IMG/VR virus record: IMGVR_UViG_3300025769_015982
Coordinates: 22,013-86,012 of that record
Source of the DNA: a virus
DNA: 64,000 bases
Reading direction: 5' to 3' (one strand)
Below the pieces are notes generated by a model. That model did no database searches, was not told the origin of the DNA, and saw only the letters and a program-made list of their open reading frames with translations. Both the position numbers and the translations under genes were made by a program. Of the stretch, positions 8,057-17,469 are shown in pieces (within the stretch, counting starts at the first letter, position 1; the number at the start of each line of letters is the position of its first letter).

Positions 8057-8322
8057 TGGAATTAACACCACAATCTATAAGGAATAATGTTTTTATCGAA
8101 TTAAATGACGAATACATTAAAAAAGAACATGTAATAGAATTAAGCAAAAGTTGGAATGATAAACAGATTTCTTATTTTCGTAAAATGCTAAAACAAGGGG
8201 GTAGTTTAAAAATTAATGGTAATTCTTTTAAAATCACCATTAATGATAGTATAATCTTAAACTCCCGTGGGGAGAAAGATGGTGGTATTATTACCATTCC
8301 AGGAATAGATGAAAGATTTTAA
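8056..8322 (+). CDS. Small protein inserted between the two polymerase genes
   Basis: 88 residues of unknown family: a helical N-terminal half and a strand-rich C-terminal half (SLKINGNSFKITINDS). Its ATG shares a base with the stop of the first polymerase part, and four bases separate its stop from the second part. No HNH, GIY-YIG or LAGLIDADG motif is visible, so it is not a recognisable homing endonuclease. It may be a replacement of one, or may help the polymerase halves join; both ideas are speculation. Confidence 0.75.
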   Translation: MELTPQSIRNNVFIELNDEYIKKEHVIELSKSWNDKQISYFRKMLKQGGSLKINGNSFKITINDSIILNSRGEKDGGIITIPGIDERF

Positions 8323-8326
8323 GTAA

Positions 8327-9253
8327 ATGAGTAATCAAGAAGAAGTACCATGGTGGATCTGTAAGGAAGAAGATAAAAATTTCTGTACTTATGTAGACAC
8401 TGATTCAAACTATTTCCATGCTGAACCCCTATTAAGACACCTCTACCCGGATTTTAATGAAATGGATGAGAGTAAACAAGACGATTTACTCGAGAAAATG
8501 GCTCTCAAATACCAAGATCTCATTACTGAATACTATGATACACTAGCTAGAGACGCTTTTAATATCCAAAAACATCGTCTTGAAATGAAAACTGAATGTA
8601 CTATTCGTTCAGGATTTTTCTCAGGTAAGAGACGATACGCCCAATACATTACTAAAAAAGAAGGTATAAAGGTAGAAGATATTGATGTTAAAGGTCTTGA
8701 TTTTATGAAATCAAATTTCCCACCTCTATTTAAGAAGTTTTTTAATGAAATACTTAATAAAATCCTATTTGGAGCTACTAGAAATTCAATTGACCAAGAA
8801 ATCCTTGAATTCAAAAACAGTTTAGATGAATTGCCACTTGAAATGTTAGGCAAACCCACAGGAGTTAAAGATATTAAAAAATATATTGAACGTCCTCCGG
8901 GTGCAGGGAATATCTTTACAGTACTAAAAACAGGAACCCCAGTTAATGTTAAAGCTGCTGTCCGTTATAATGATTTTCTTAAATTTAAAGGATTAGACAA
9001 GCAACATTCCCAAATTGTACAGGGTGATAAAATTAAATGGGTATATTTAAAAGATAACCCTTATAAAATTGATACAATGGGTTTCTTAGACTTTGATTTC
9101 CCAGAAGGTATTCGTACATTCGTAGAGACTTATATAGATAGGGATAAAGCATTCGATTCTATTCTAAAAAATAAGTTAGAAACTTTTTATAAAGACTTAA
9201 GTTGGGGTAGTTTAACCCTTAACACACATGTAAATACATTTTTTTCATTCTAA
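8327..9253 (+). CDS. Family B DNA polymerase, C-terminal part (motif C, thumb)
   Basis: 308 residues. Motif C YVDTDS lies at residues 22-27, with the two catalytic aspartates at 24 and 26. It is followed by the KKRYA-like segment (GKRRYAQYITKKEG) that contacts the primer-template and by a thumb-like region. The C-terminus LNTHVNTFFSF carries a hydrophobic tail resembling a clamp-binding peptide, and the clamp gene follows immediately. Alone it lacks motifs A and B; it should work with the product of 6341-8056. Confidence 0.92.
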   Translation: MSNQEEVPWWICKEEDKNFCTYVDTDSNYFHAEPLLRHLYPDFNEMDESKQDDLLEKMALKYQDLITEYYDTLARDAFNIQKHRLEMKTECTIRSGFFSGKRRYAQYITKKEGIKVEDIDVKGLDFMKSNFPPLFKKFFNEILNKILFGATRNSIDQEILEFKNSLDELPLEMLGKPTGVKDIKKYIERPPGAGNIFTVLKTGTPVNVKAAVRYNDFLKFKGLDKQHSQIVQGDKIKWVYLKDNPYKIDTMGFLDFDFPEGIRTFVETYIDRDKAFDSILKNKLETFYKDLSWGSLTLNTHVNTFFSF

Positions 9254-9981
9254 TGACAGATAAAAGAGTTATAGATCAATTTATTTCAAAGTATCACTTA
9301 GGGGGTACTATTGAAAGAGTTAAGTGGGTTTCTGATAAGGAATCCCTTAAAGCAGACTTCATAAATGATTCACAAAACTTAGTAGGTAGTGTAATATCTA
9401 AAAACTTTAAATTCCCCGTTGGTGAATTTGGAATTTATAGTACTTCTACTTTAAGTAAAATGTTAGGAATCCTTGAAAATGAAGTTATATTTGAAGTCCA
9501 AAAAGAAGGAGGTACACCTGCTAGGTTTAATATAGGTGATACTGCTATGGATATTAAATTTAATCTAGCAGATCCTCAAGTAATCCCCAATGTACCTAAC
9601 ATTAGTAAAACAGAAGGCGACATTCATGTGGAATTAACTGAAGAATTTGCTACACGTTTTATTAAATCTAAAGATGCCGTAGGTGAAGAAGTATTTTATA
9701 TTTCTACCCAAGATGGGTTTACTTCAAAGGAAATTAAATTCACTATAGGAAATAATACATCTAATTCAGTATCGTTTGCTGCTCTTATAGAAGATAGAAG
9801 CCCTGATATAGAATTAGACAGCATTCCCTTTAATGCGGACTTAGTAAAAGAAATATTTAAACACAATAAACGTTTTGAAATTGGTTGGCTAAAAATAAAC
9901 CCAAAAGGATTAATGACTTTTGTATTTAAATTTGGAGACCTAGAAACTAATTATTATCTTGTAAGAAATCAAAATCAATAA
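9253..9981 (+). CDS. Sliding clamp (T4 gp45-like)
   Basis: 242 residues (T4 gp45 has 228). Two-domain clamp pattern: an N-terminal half with an FPVGEFGIYSTSTLSKMLGIL strand-helix unit, and a C-terminal half with IPFNADLVKEIFKHNKRFEIG, the equivalent helix of the second domain, ending in an antiparallel strand pair. It lies directly after the polymerase and before the clamp loader genes, which supports the call more than any single motif. Confidence 0.82.
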   Translation: MTDKRVIDQFISKYHLGGTIERVKWVSDKESLKADFINDSQNLVGSVISKNFKFPVGEFGIYSTSTLSKMLGILENEVIFEVQKEGGTPARFNIGDTAMDIKFNLADPQVIPNVPNISKTEGDIHVELTEEFATRFIKSKDAVGEEVFYISTQDGFTSKEIKFTIGNNTSNSVSFAALIEDRSPDIELDSIPFNADLVKEIFKHNKRFEIGWLKINPKGLMTFVFKFGDLETNYYLVRNQNQ

Positions 9982-9983
9982 AA

Positions 9984-10283
9984 ATGGAGAATATCCCAAT
10001 TACACCGTTGGCTGATCGCGTGTTGATCCAACCGATTGAAGCCGAAGAATCAACCTACGGGAACATTGTTGTTCCCGACATGGGTAAGGATCGTCCTGAC
10101 TTCGGTAATATACTTGCTGTAGGCCCGGGCCGTTATGACAATAATGGTAATCTGGTTCCTGTACGAGTAGAAGTAGGACAAAAAGTTATTATGCCTAAGT
10201 ACGGGGCAAATACCGTAGAAATAGAAGGCGAAGAGTACGTACTCGCCTCAGAATCAGAAATTTTAGGAATTGTAAATCAATAA
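9984..10283 (+). CDS. groES: GroES-like co-chaperonin
   Basis: 99 residues, full family length. It starts with the typical ITPLADRVLIQPIEAEE strand, has a mobile loop with STYGNIVVPD, a central VGQKVIMPKYGANTVEIEGEEY and ends with SEILGIV. GroES caps the GroEL cavity. Two bases separate it from the clamp gene and three from groEL; the pair interrupts the replisome genes. Confidence 0.95.
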   Translation: MENIPITPLADRVLIQPIEAEESTYGNIVVPDMGKDRPDFGNILAVGPGRYDNNGNLVPVRVEVGQKVIMPKYGANTVEIEGEEYVLASESEILGIVNQ

Positions 10284-11902
<1,619 letters not shown>

Positions 11903-11903
<1 letters not shown>

Positions 11904-12793
11904 TGGATTTATTTGTAGAAAAATATAGACCACAAGATCTAAATGGGTTTGTAGGAGATGATACTATTCGCCTTAAAATTCAAGAATATCTTAAAACTGG
12001 TAAACTACAAAATCTACTATTGTTTGGACCAGCGGGGACAGGAAAAACCTCGCTGGCTAAACTAATAGTGGGGCAGTTGGGTGCTGATCATCTTTATATT
12101 AATGCTTCAGACGAAAGAGGTATTGATACAATTAGAGATAAAATCATCCCATTTGCTTCTAGTATTGGTTTTAATGGATTAAAAGTAGTTATATTAGATG
12201 AATCAGATTATCTTACAGCGCAAGCTCAAGCAACTCTACGAAACGTTATGGAAAGTTTCAGCGCATCCTGTAGGTTCATACTTACTTGTAATTATCTTGA
12301 TCGCATTATTAGCCCCCTTCAGTCTCGTTGTATGGCTTTTGGGATTACCCCACCTTCTAAAAAAGAAGTTGGCCAACATCTTTTAGGCATTTGTGACAAA
12401 GAAGAAATTACATATGCTAAAGAAGATTTAGGCCAGGTAATTCTTACCCACTACCCTGACATTAGAAAAATCCTTAATACCCTACAGGGTAGTCTAAAGG
12501 ATAACCAATTAGTACTAGATACTAAATCCCTTAAAAATACTGACTTCGAAAATAAGGTAGTAGAGGGATTAAAAAATAAAACTAAAATCAACAATATTAG
12601 ACAAATTATAGCTGATAGTGGAGCTACACAGTTTGAATCACTATTTAGGTGTTTATATGATAATGTTGAAGAATATACTACAAACGTAGGTGATGCAATA
12701 ATTATAATAGCTCAATATCAATATGAGTATGGGTTTGTAGTAGATAAAGAAATTTGTGTCGCCGCAATGTTAAATAAATTATTAAAGTTATGA
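11903..12793 (+). CDS. Clamp loader large subunit (T4 gp44 / RFC-like AAA+ ATPase)
   Basis: 296 residues. Walker A GPAGTGKTSLAK (about residues 44-55), Walker B VVILDESDYL, sensor/arginine-finger segment SRC in LQSRCMAF. The FVEKYRPQDLNGFVGDD opening is the classic RFC/gp44 start. It loads the gp45-like clamp on DNA together with the small subunit at 13132. The start of the next small gene lies inside its stop codon. Confidence 0.93.
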
Positions 12794-12921
12794 GTGTAAA
12801 TTCAACACAACAAAATTACGATCAATTTCAAGATTGGTACAAGTGGTTTAATAAAAAATATAATAGATTCCACAAGCTTAGATTTAAAAAGCCCACTAAG
12901 AAAAATTATCACCAAAAATGA
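12790..12921 (+). CDS. Small basic protein of unknown function
   Basis: A 43-residue gene linked by ATGA to the clamp loader gene upstream and by the same overlap to the zinc-ribbon gene downstream. The product is rich in Lys, Tyr, Trp and Phe (for example DWYKWFNKKYNRFHK), probably a nucleic-acid-binding peptide. The exact tiling of both junctions is the main support. Confidence 0.6.
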   Translation: MSVNSTQQNYDQFQDWYKWFNKKYNRFHKLRFKKPTKKNYHQK

Positions 12922-13145
12922 TGAATCCACAACAACAACAACAATTTAATATTGATTTTAGTCAAACTACCCCAGTAGTTTGTGACGAATGTGGTCATGA
13001 ACATTTTGTTCAAGTTAACATGATGAGAAAATTATCTCCTATGTTATCCCCCACAGGTCAACCAGCATTAATTCCTATTCCTGTATTTGCATGTGCAAAA
13101 TGCAGCCATGTAAACGAAGAATTTATGCCTAATGACACCCTTTGA
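12918..13145 (+). CDS. Zinc-ribbon protein
   Basis: 75 residues with CDECGHEHF and CAKCSHVNEEF, two CxxC knuckles about 45 residues apart that would bind one zinc. The N-terminus is a glutamine run. Placed between the clamp loader subunits, where it may be a replication accessory or transcription factor such as T4 gp33-type proteins; function not known. Confidence 0.78.
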   Translation: MMNPQQQQQFNIDFSQTTPVVCDECGHEHFVQVNMMRKLSPMLSPTGQPALIPIPVFACAKCSHVNEEFMPNDTL

Positions 13146-13545
13146 TTTTTTAAAACTAGTACATAATAAAAGTACTAAGTGGGAAAATTTTAATGAGGAT
13201 GAACAAAAAGCCTATAATACATTTATTATAAATAAAGCTTTGAGTTTTAATTCTAATTATCTAGATGTTGTGAACAAAATCCAACATTTCACCCCAACTC
13301 CTAAAGAATCATTTAAATATTTACAATCTATGACTAGTAATAAATTTAGATATAATAAATGGATTAAGGGAGGTAAAAGCACTAAGTTTAACCTTAATTT
13401 GATTGAAACCATAAGTACTCATTTAGAATGCTCCCAAAAACAGGCTGAAGAATATTTATATATCCTTGAAAAAAAGGAAATTAAAAATATGCTAAAACAC
13501 ATAGGGATTCAAGAGTCTGAAATTAAAAAACTAATGAAAAAATGA
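13132..13545 (+). CDS. Probable clamp loader small subunit (T4 gp62-like)
   Basis: 137 residues (T4 gp62 has 187). It begins with a short helix and NEDEQKAYNTFIINKALSF, then FKYLQSMTSNKFRYNKWIKG, which resembles the gp62 segment with F-NYL ... P-x-x-x-RY-KW, and ends with a Lys-rich helix KKEIKNMLKHIG. The resemblance to gp62, together with the neighbouring gp44- and gp45-like genes, supports the call; sequence conservation of gp62 is always low. Confidence 0.65.
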   Translation: MTPFDFLKLVHNKSTKWENFNEDEQKAYNTFIINKALSFNSNYLDVVNKIQHFTPTPKESFKYLQSMTSNKFRYNKWIKGGKSTKFNLNLIETISTHLECSQKQAEEYLYILEKKEIKNMLKHIGIQESEIKKLMKK

Positions 13546-13898
13546 TCAATTTTAGCGAAGAAGATGATGCCGCCGTAAAATGGTGTGAAGAAAAATATCC
13601 TGAACTAACTCAGGAATATAAAAAAATCATGATGGAACAGTATGTTCTATTTTGTAAAAAACATCGCAATTATGGTACTTCAAATGTAAATGTAGGAACT
13701 AACCTTGAAACAGATGTTGACATTAAATTAGCTCTTACAGGGTTATGGTTTAGGATTAATGATAAAATTAATCGCCTTAAAAATTTGGTTGTGTTAGGAG
13801 AACCTGATACAGTAGGGGAGCCTATAGAAGATACCCTTAAGGACCTAAGTGTGTACGGAATCATAGGTCAAATCGTACAACAAGGTAAATTTAAATGA
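13542..13898 (+). CDS. DUF1599 / nucleotide-modification-associated domain 1 protein
   Basis: 118 residues. The pattern KKHRNYG ... LALTGLWFRINDKINRLKNLV ... EDTLKDLSVYGII matches the Nmad1/DUF1599 family, a MazG-fold all-alpha domain often found in phages with altered DNA bases: two helices carry the G-L-W-x-R-x-N-D-K-x-x-R-L signature. A nucleotide or modified-base handling role is suggested by family name and by the deazaguanine genes nearby, but no reaction is established. Confidence 0.75.
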   Translation: MINFSEEDDAAVKWCEEKYPELTQEYKKIMMEQYVLFCKKHRNYGTSNVNVGTNLETDVDIKLALTGLWFRINDKINRLKNLVVLGEPDTVGEPIEDTLKDLSVYGIIGQIVQQGKFK

Positions 13899-14824
13899 TT
13901 ATTGAAAATATTCAAAGCACAGTAGTCCCTAAAATGGATTACGAAAAATATAGGATGGTTTCCTATACACAACTTTCTTTATGGTTGGAATGTCCCCATA
14001 AATGGAAGTTAATGTATATTGATAAACTTAAACAGCCCCCTAATATTCACTTAGCATTTGGTTCGGCAATGCATGAATCACTCCAAGAATATTTTGAGTT
14101 AATGTATAATAAGTCTATTAAACAAGCAGATGATTTTAATATCCATGAGGATTTCCAACAGCGTTTTATGAAAATGTATCGTGACTATAAGGAACAGATT
14201 GGTGAAAATTTTTCTACCAAAAAGGAAATTATGGAATTTGTAAATGATGGACTAAACATTATTGATTTCTTTTTGCAAAGGCGCCAAATGTATTTTTCTA
14301 AAAGAGGAACTCGATTGCTAGGAATTGAAATGCCTATTTTAACTCCTCCCCATAAAGAACACCCTAATATTATGCTTTATGGTAAACTAGATTTAGTTTT
14401 TTATGATGAAGATTTACAAAAAGTAACTATTTGGGATATTAAAACATCTACTAGAGGATGGGGGAAGTGGGATAAAGAAAATAAAATCAAAATGGCCCAA
14501 ATGGTTCTTTATAAAAAATATTTCGCTGAACAATATAATGTTCCAGTTGATTCTATCGATTGTAAATATTTTATTGTAAAACGTAAGGTACCAAAAGACC
14601 CAAAATACCCAGCAATGGCTTCGCGTATTCAAACATACGAGCCATCATCGGGTAAGACAACAATGAATCGTGTATCTAAACATCTTTATGAATTTATTGA
14701 CGATTGTTTTAAGGACGATATGTATCAGATGAAGGACTACACTAAAAACCCATCAGATAAAAATTGCAGGTGGTGTCCTTTTAAAGATAAACCCGAACTC
14801 TGTGATAAAGAACATTCAAGCTAG
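13895..14824 (+). CDS. PD-(D/E)XK nuclease, Cas4/RecB-like, with probable iron-sulphur cluster
   Basis: 309 residues. The Q-motif-like SYTQLSLWLECPHKWKLMY start, HLAFGSAMHESLQEY (His of the RecB motif), YGKLDLVFYD (catalytic Asp) and VTIWDIKTST (D-x-K) define a RecB-family exonuclease. A Cys at the N-terminal CPHKW plus C-terminal CRWCPFKDKPELC give four cysteines, the AddB/Cas4 iron-sulphur pattern. Probably processes DNA ends in recombination-dependent replication, in the place T4 uses gp46/47-type functions. Overlaps the next gene by 23 nt. Confidence 0.85.
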   Translation: MIIENIQSTVVPKMDYEKYRMVSYTQLSLWLECPHKWKLMYIDKLKQPPNIHLAFGSAMHESLQEYFELMYNKSIKQADDFNIHEDFQQRFMKMYRDYKEQIGENFSTKKEIMEFVNDGLNIIDFFLQRRQMYFSKRGTRLLGIEMPILTPPHKEHPNIMLYGKLDLVFYDEDLQKVTIWDIKTSTRGWGKWDKENKIKMAQMVLYKKYFAEQYNVPVDSIDCKYFIVKRKVPKDPKYPAMASRIQTYEPSSGKTTMNRVSKHLYEFIDDCFKDDMYQMKDYTKNPSDKNCRWCPFKDKPELCDKEHSS

Positions 14825-15755
14825 GATATTTCCTTTTATAATTGCCTTATCAGCACTTTCTGTTTCAGCATCAGCTGCTTTCTACTCTGTTAGTGGATTA
14901 AGTAAACTATTTGCTGGAGCAGCATTTGCTGTTATTATAATGGCTGCTTCACTTGAAGTAGCTAAGCTAGTAATTGCTTCTTTACTTTATCAATATAGGG
15001 AGAAATTACCTCGTCTACTTAAATATTATTTATCGATAGCCTGCTTTATACTAATTTTAATTACAAGTATGGGTATTTATGGCTTTTTATCCGCTGCTTA
15101 CCAGGAAACAGCAGCATTAGCAGGAAATGTAGACGCTCAAATATCATTAGTAGAAACTAAACGTGATAATGTAAAAGAACAACTCACGATATATAATGCA
15201 GAAAAAGAAAGCATTAACGAGGCGGTGAGAGACTTAAGGTCTGGCTTATCTAACAATGTAATACAGTATACTGACACATTAGGTAATGTTATTACAACAA
15301 CCTCTTCATCTACTAGGAGAGCCCTAGAAAAACAACTTGACCAAGCAATTGAGCGTCAAACTGAAATCAATACCAGAGTAGACGACTTAAACCAACAATT
15401 ATTTGAATATGAAACAGAAATAGTTGAGGTAACTAGCAACGCTAATGTTACGGGTGAATTAGGTCCTCTTAAGTATTTATCTGGCTTAACAGGTAAACCT
15501 ATGGATCAGATTATAAACTGGTTATTATTAACTATTATATTTGTATTTGATCCTTTAGCTATTGCTCTTGTAATTGCTGCAAATTTTGCTTTTGCCCAAC
15601 TAAAAACTAAAGATAATAAAAAATCTGAAGTTAAAATAATAGAAAAAATAGTAGAAGTACCTATTGAAAAAGTTATTTATAAAGATAACCCTATACTAAA
15701 TCACCCTAGGATACAAGAAGCAATAAGACATGCTAAAAGGGCAGGGGAATTATAA
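14802..15755 (+). CDS. Membrane protein with periplasmic or cytoplasmic coiled coil
   Basis: 317 residues starting at a GTG within the end of the nuclease gene; no nearer ATG lies before the first membrane helix. Hydrophobic helices at about 9-28, 32-58 and 73-98, a long polar helical stretch (about 105-215) with heptad character, a further hydrophobic region at about 240-270, and a basic tail. The middle contains SSSTRRALEKQLDQAIERQ. Similar membrane-plus-coil proteins occur in marine phages without known role. Confidence 0.72.
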   Translation: MIKNIQARIFPFIIALSALSVSASAAFYSVSGLSKLFAGAAFAVIIMAASLEVAKLVIASLLYQYREKLPRLLKYYLSIACFILILITSMGIYGFLSAAYQETAALAGNVDAQISLVETKRDNVKEQLTIYNAEKESINEAVRDLRSGLSNNVIQYTDTLGNVITTTSSSTRRALEKQLDQAIERQTEINTRVDDLNQQLFEYETEIVEVTSNANVTGELGPLKYLSGLTGKPMDQIINWLLLTIIFVFDPLAIALVIAANFAFAQLKTKDNKKSEVKIIEKIVEVPIEKVIYKDNPILNHPRIQEAIRHAKRAGEL

Positions 15756-15760
15756 TTTAC

Positions 15761-15784
15761 GTATATGTATAGATAAACATATAC
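15761..15784. promoter_or_regulatory. Inverted repeat, probable operator of the ribbon-helix-helix gene
   Basis: Two 8-base arms GTATATGT and ACATATAC are perfect complements separated by eight bases, three bases before the ATG of the ribbon-helix-helix protein. The left arm overlaps a CGTATATG that resembles the -7 box used elsewhere. Ribbon-helix-helix dimers bind such paired half-sites and often regulate their own gene; here it also precedes the sugar cluster. Confidence 0.5.
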
Positions 15785-15787
15785 AAC

Positions 15788-15979
15788 ATGGCTTTAAAAT
15801 TAACATCTGTAAAATTAGAAGAACGTTTATTTGAAGATTTCAAAGTAGCTTCAATTAGACAAAAATTTAATCTTCAAAAATTAGTTAATAGAACTATACA
15901 TCTCTATTTAACTGATGAGGAGTTTGCAAAACAACTTCATACACATACCGATCTGACTGTTAGTGGCAGCGGATTATAA
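15788..15979 (+). CDS. Ribbon-helix-helix-like DNA-binding protein
   Basis: 63 residues. LTSVKLEERLFEDFKVASIRQ forms a beta strand then helix, and KFNLQKLVNRTIHLYL the second helix, the MetJ/Arc layout. The tail HTHTDLTVSGSG is polar. It sits alone between the replication genes and the sugar cluster, right after a palindrome, so a transcription regulator is likely. It could also be an antitoxin-like protein, but no toxin gene is adjacent. Confidence 0.68.
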   Translation: MALKLTSVKLEERLFEDFKVASIRQKFNLQKLVNRTIHLYLTDEEFAKQLHTHTDLTVSGSGL

Positions 15980-15999
15980 ACAATAAAAGGTTTTATTTA

Positions 16000-17469
16000 A
16001 TGAAAAAAGGTTATATTCCTAAAGAGGAAAGGAAAAAAATCCTCTTATTATGCGATGATATTCGCCTCCATAGTGGTATTGCTACTATGGCTAAAGAAAT
16101 AGTATTAAATACGGCTCACCATTTTAATTGGATAAATTTAGGAGCAGCTATTAAACATCCGGAAATTGGTAAAGCATTTGATTTAAGTCAACAAATAAAT
16201 GAAATTGCAAAAATCCCAGATGCAGACGTAAAAGTTATTCCTTTTGATGGTTATGGGAATGATCAAATTATCCGTCAGTTAATTAATCAAGAGAAACCAG
16301 ATGCAATACTTCATTTTACTGATCCACGTTATTGGACTTGGCTATACAGAATGGAAAAAGAAATTAGAACTAAAATCCCTATGGTTTTTTATACTATTTG
16401 GGATGATTTACCATACCCAATGTGGAATAGAGATTTTTACCGTTCAGATGATCTTCTTCTTTGTATTTCAAAACAAACTGAAAATTTAGTTAAAAATGTA
16501 CTTAAAGATTACCCAAAAGAAGATTGGCAAGTACAATATATCCCACATGGTATAGATAAAAATAAATTTTTCCCTATAGCTAATGATCTTGAATTTGACG
16601 TATTTAAAGATAAGTTTTATGAAGGTAAGGAATATGATTTTGTAGTATTTTGGAACAATAGAAATATTCGTCGCAAAAACCCAGGTGATGTAATTACTGC
16701 TTGGAGAGTATTTACAGACCAACTTACCCCAGAACAAGCTGAACGTTGTTTACTTATTATGCACACTGATAAAGTAGATCCTAATGGTACTGATATACCT
16801 GCAGTTATTGAACACATGTGTGATCCTATAAAAGCTAAAGTTAAGTTCACACATGGTAAGTGTGATGAAAAAATCCTTAATTACTATTATAATTTAGCAG
16901 ACGCTCAATTTATGATGACTGATAATGAGGGTTGGGGTTTATCACTCACAGAAGGTATTATGGCGGGTAATATGGCAATTGCCCCTGTTCAGGGAGGTAT
17001 GCAGGATCAAATGCGTTTTGAAGATGAAAACGGTGATTGGATTAATTTCACTACTAAGTTTCCTACTAATAGTAATGGTAAATATGAAAAATGTGGTGAG
17101 TGGGCTATTCCAATGTGGCCTAAAACACGTTCATTAAAAGGATCCCCACAAACCCCATATATTTACGCATCCCAAGTAGATATTGAAGACGCGGGTTTAG
17201 CACTCTTGAAGTGTTATAATCTTGGCAGAGATGAGATTAGTAAAAGGGGCCTTAAAGGTAGAGAATGGTTAATATCTAATGAGGCTAAAATGACTTCTAA
17301 AGACATGGGAGAAAATTTTATAACTCACCTTGATATTTTATTTAAAAACTGGGAACCTGTAGATAGATTTACTATAGAAAAAGTAGATGAAGGGTATACT
17401 ACATTTAATCCTAATCCAGTACAATATACCCCTAAATTTAAACAAAAATTAAAAGAAATTTTAACATGA
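16000..17469 (+). CDS. Glycosyltransferase, GT-B fold (GT4-like)
   Basis: 489 residues. N-terminal KILLLCDDIRLHSGIATMA, a mid-protein YIPHGIDKNKFFP linker and C-terminal TDNEGWGLSLTEGIMAGNMAIAP, which is the GT4 nucleotide-sugar-binding E-x7-E-like motif. Adds a sugar from a nucleotide donor; acceptor not predictable. Opens the sugar cluster, coupled by 4 nt to a second GT-B gene. A long insert with Trp-Pro-rich residues around 360-395 is unusual. Confidence 0.82.
   Translation: MKKGYIPKEERKKILLLCDDIRLHSGIATMAKEIVLNTAHHFNWINLGAAIKHPEIGKAFDLSQQINEIAKIPDADVKVIPFDGYGNDQIIRQLINQEKPDAILHFTDPRYWTWLYRMEKEIRTKIPMVFYTIWDDLPYPMWNRDFYRSDDLLLCISKQTENLVKNVLKDYPKEDWQVQYIPHGIDKNKFFPIANDLEFDVFKDKFYEGKEYDFVVFWNNRNIRRKNPGDVITAWRVFTDQLTPEQAERCLLIMHTDKVDPNGTDIPAVIEHMCDPIKAKVKFTHGKCDEKILNYYYNLADAQFMMTDNEGWGLSLTEGIMAGNMAIAPVQGGMQDQMRFEDENGDWINFTTKFPTNSNGKYEKCGEWAIPMWPKTRSLKGSPQTPYIYASQVDIEDAGLALLKCYNLGRDEISKRGLKGREWLISNEAKMTSKDMGENFITHLDILFKNWEPVDRFTIEKVDEGYTTFNPNPVQYTPKFKQKLKEILT

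Noticed and set aside
8056-8322. Homing endonuclease between the polymerase halves
   Set aside because: The 88-residue product has no HNH, GIY-YIG or LAGLIDADG motif.
6341-9253. Intein or intron at the polymerase motif C
   Set aside because: No splicing block A/B or C-terminal HN motif, and separate start and stop codons are present for each part.
15788-15979. Toxin-antitoxin system
   Set aside because: The ribbon-helix-helix gene has no adjacent small toxin; the next gene is a glycosyltransferase.
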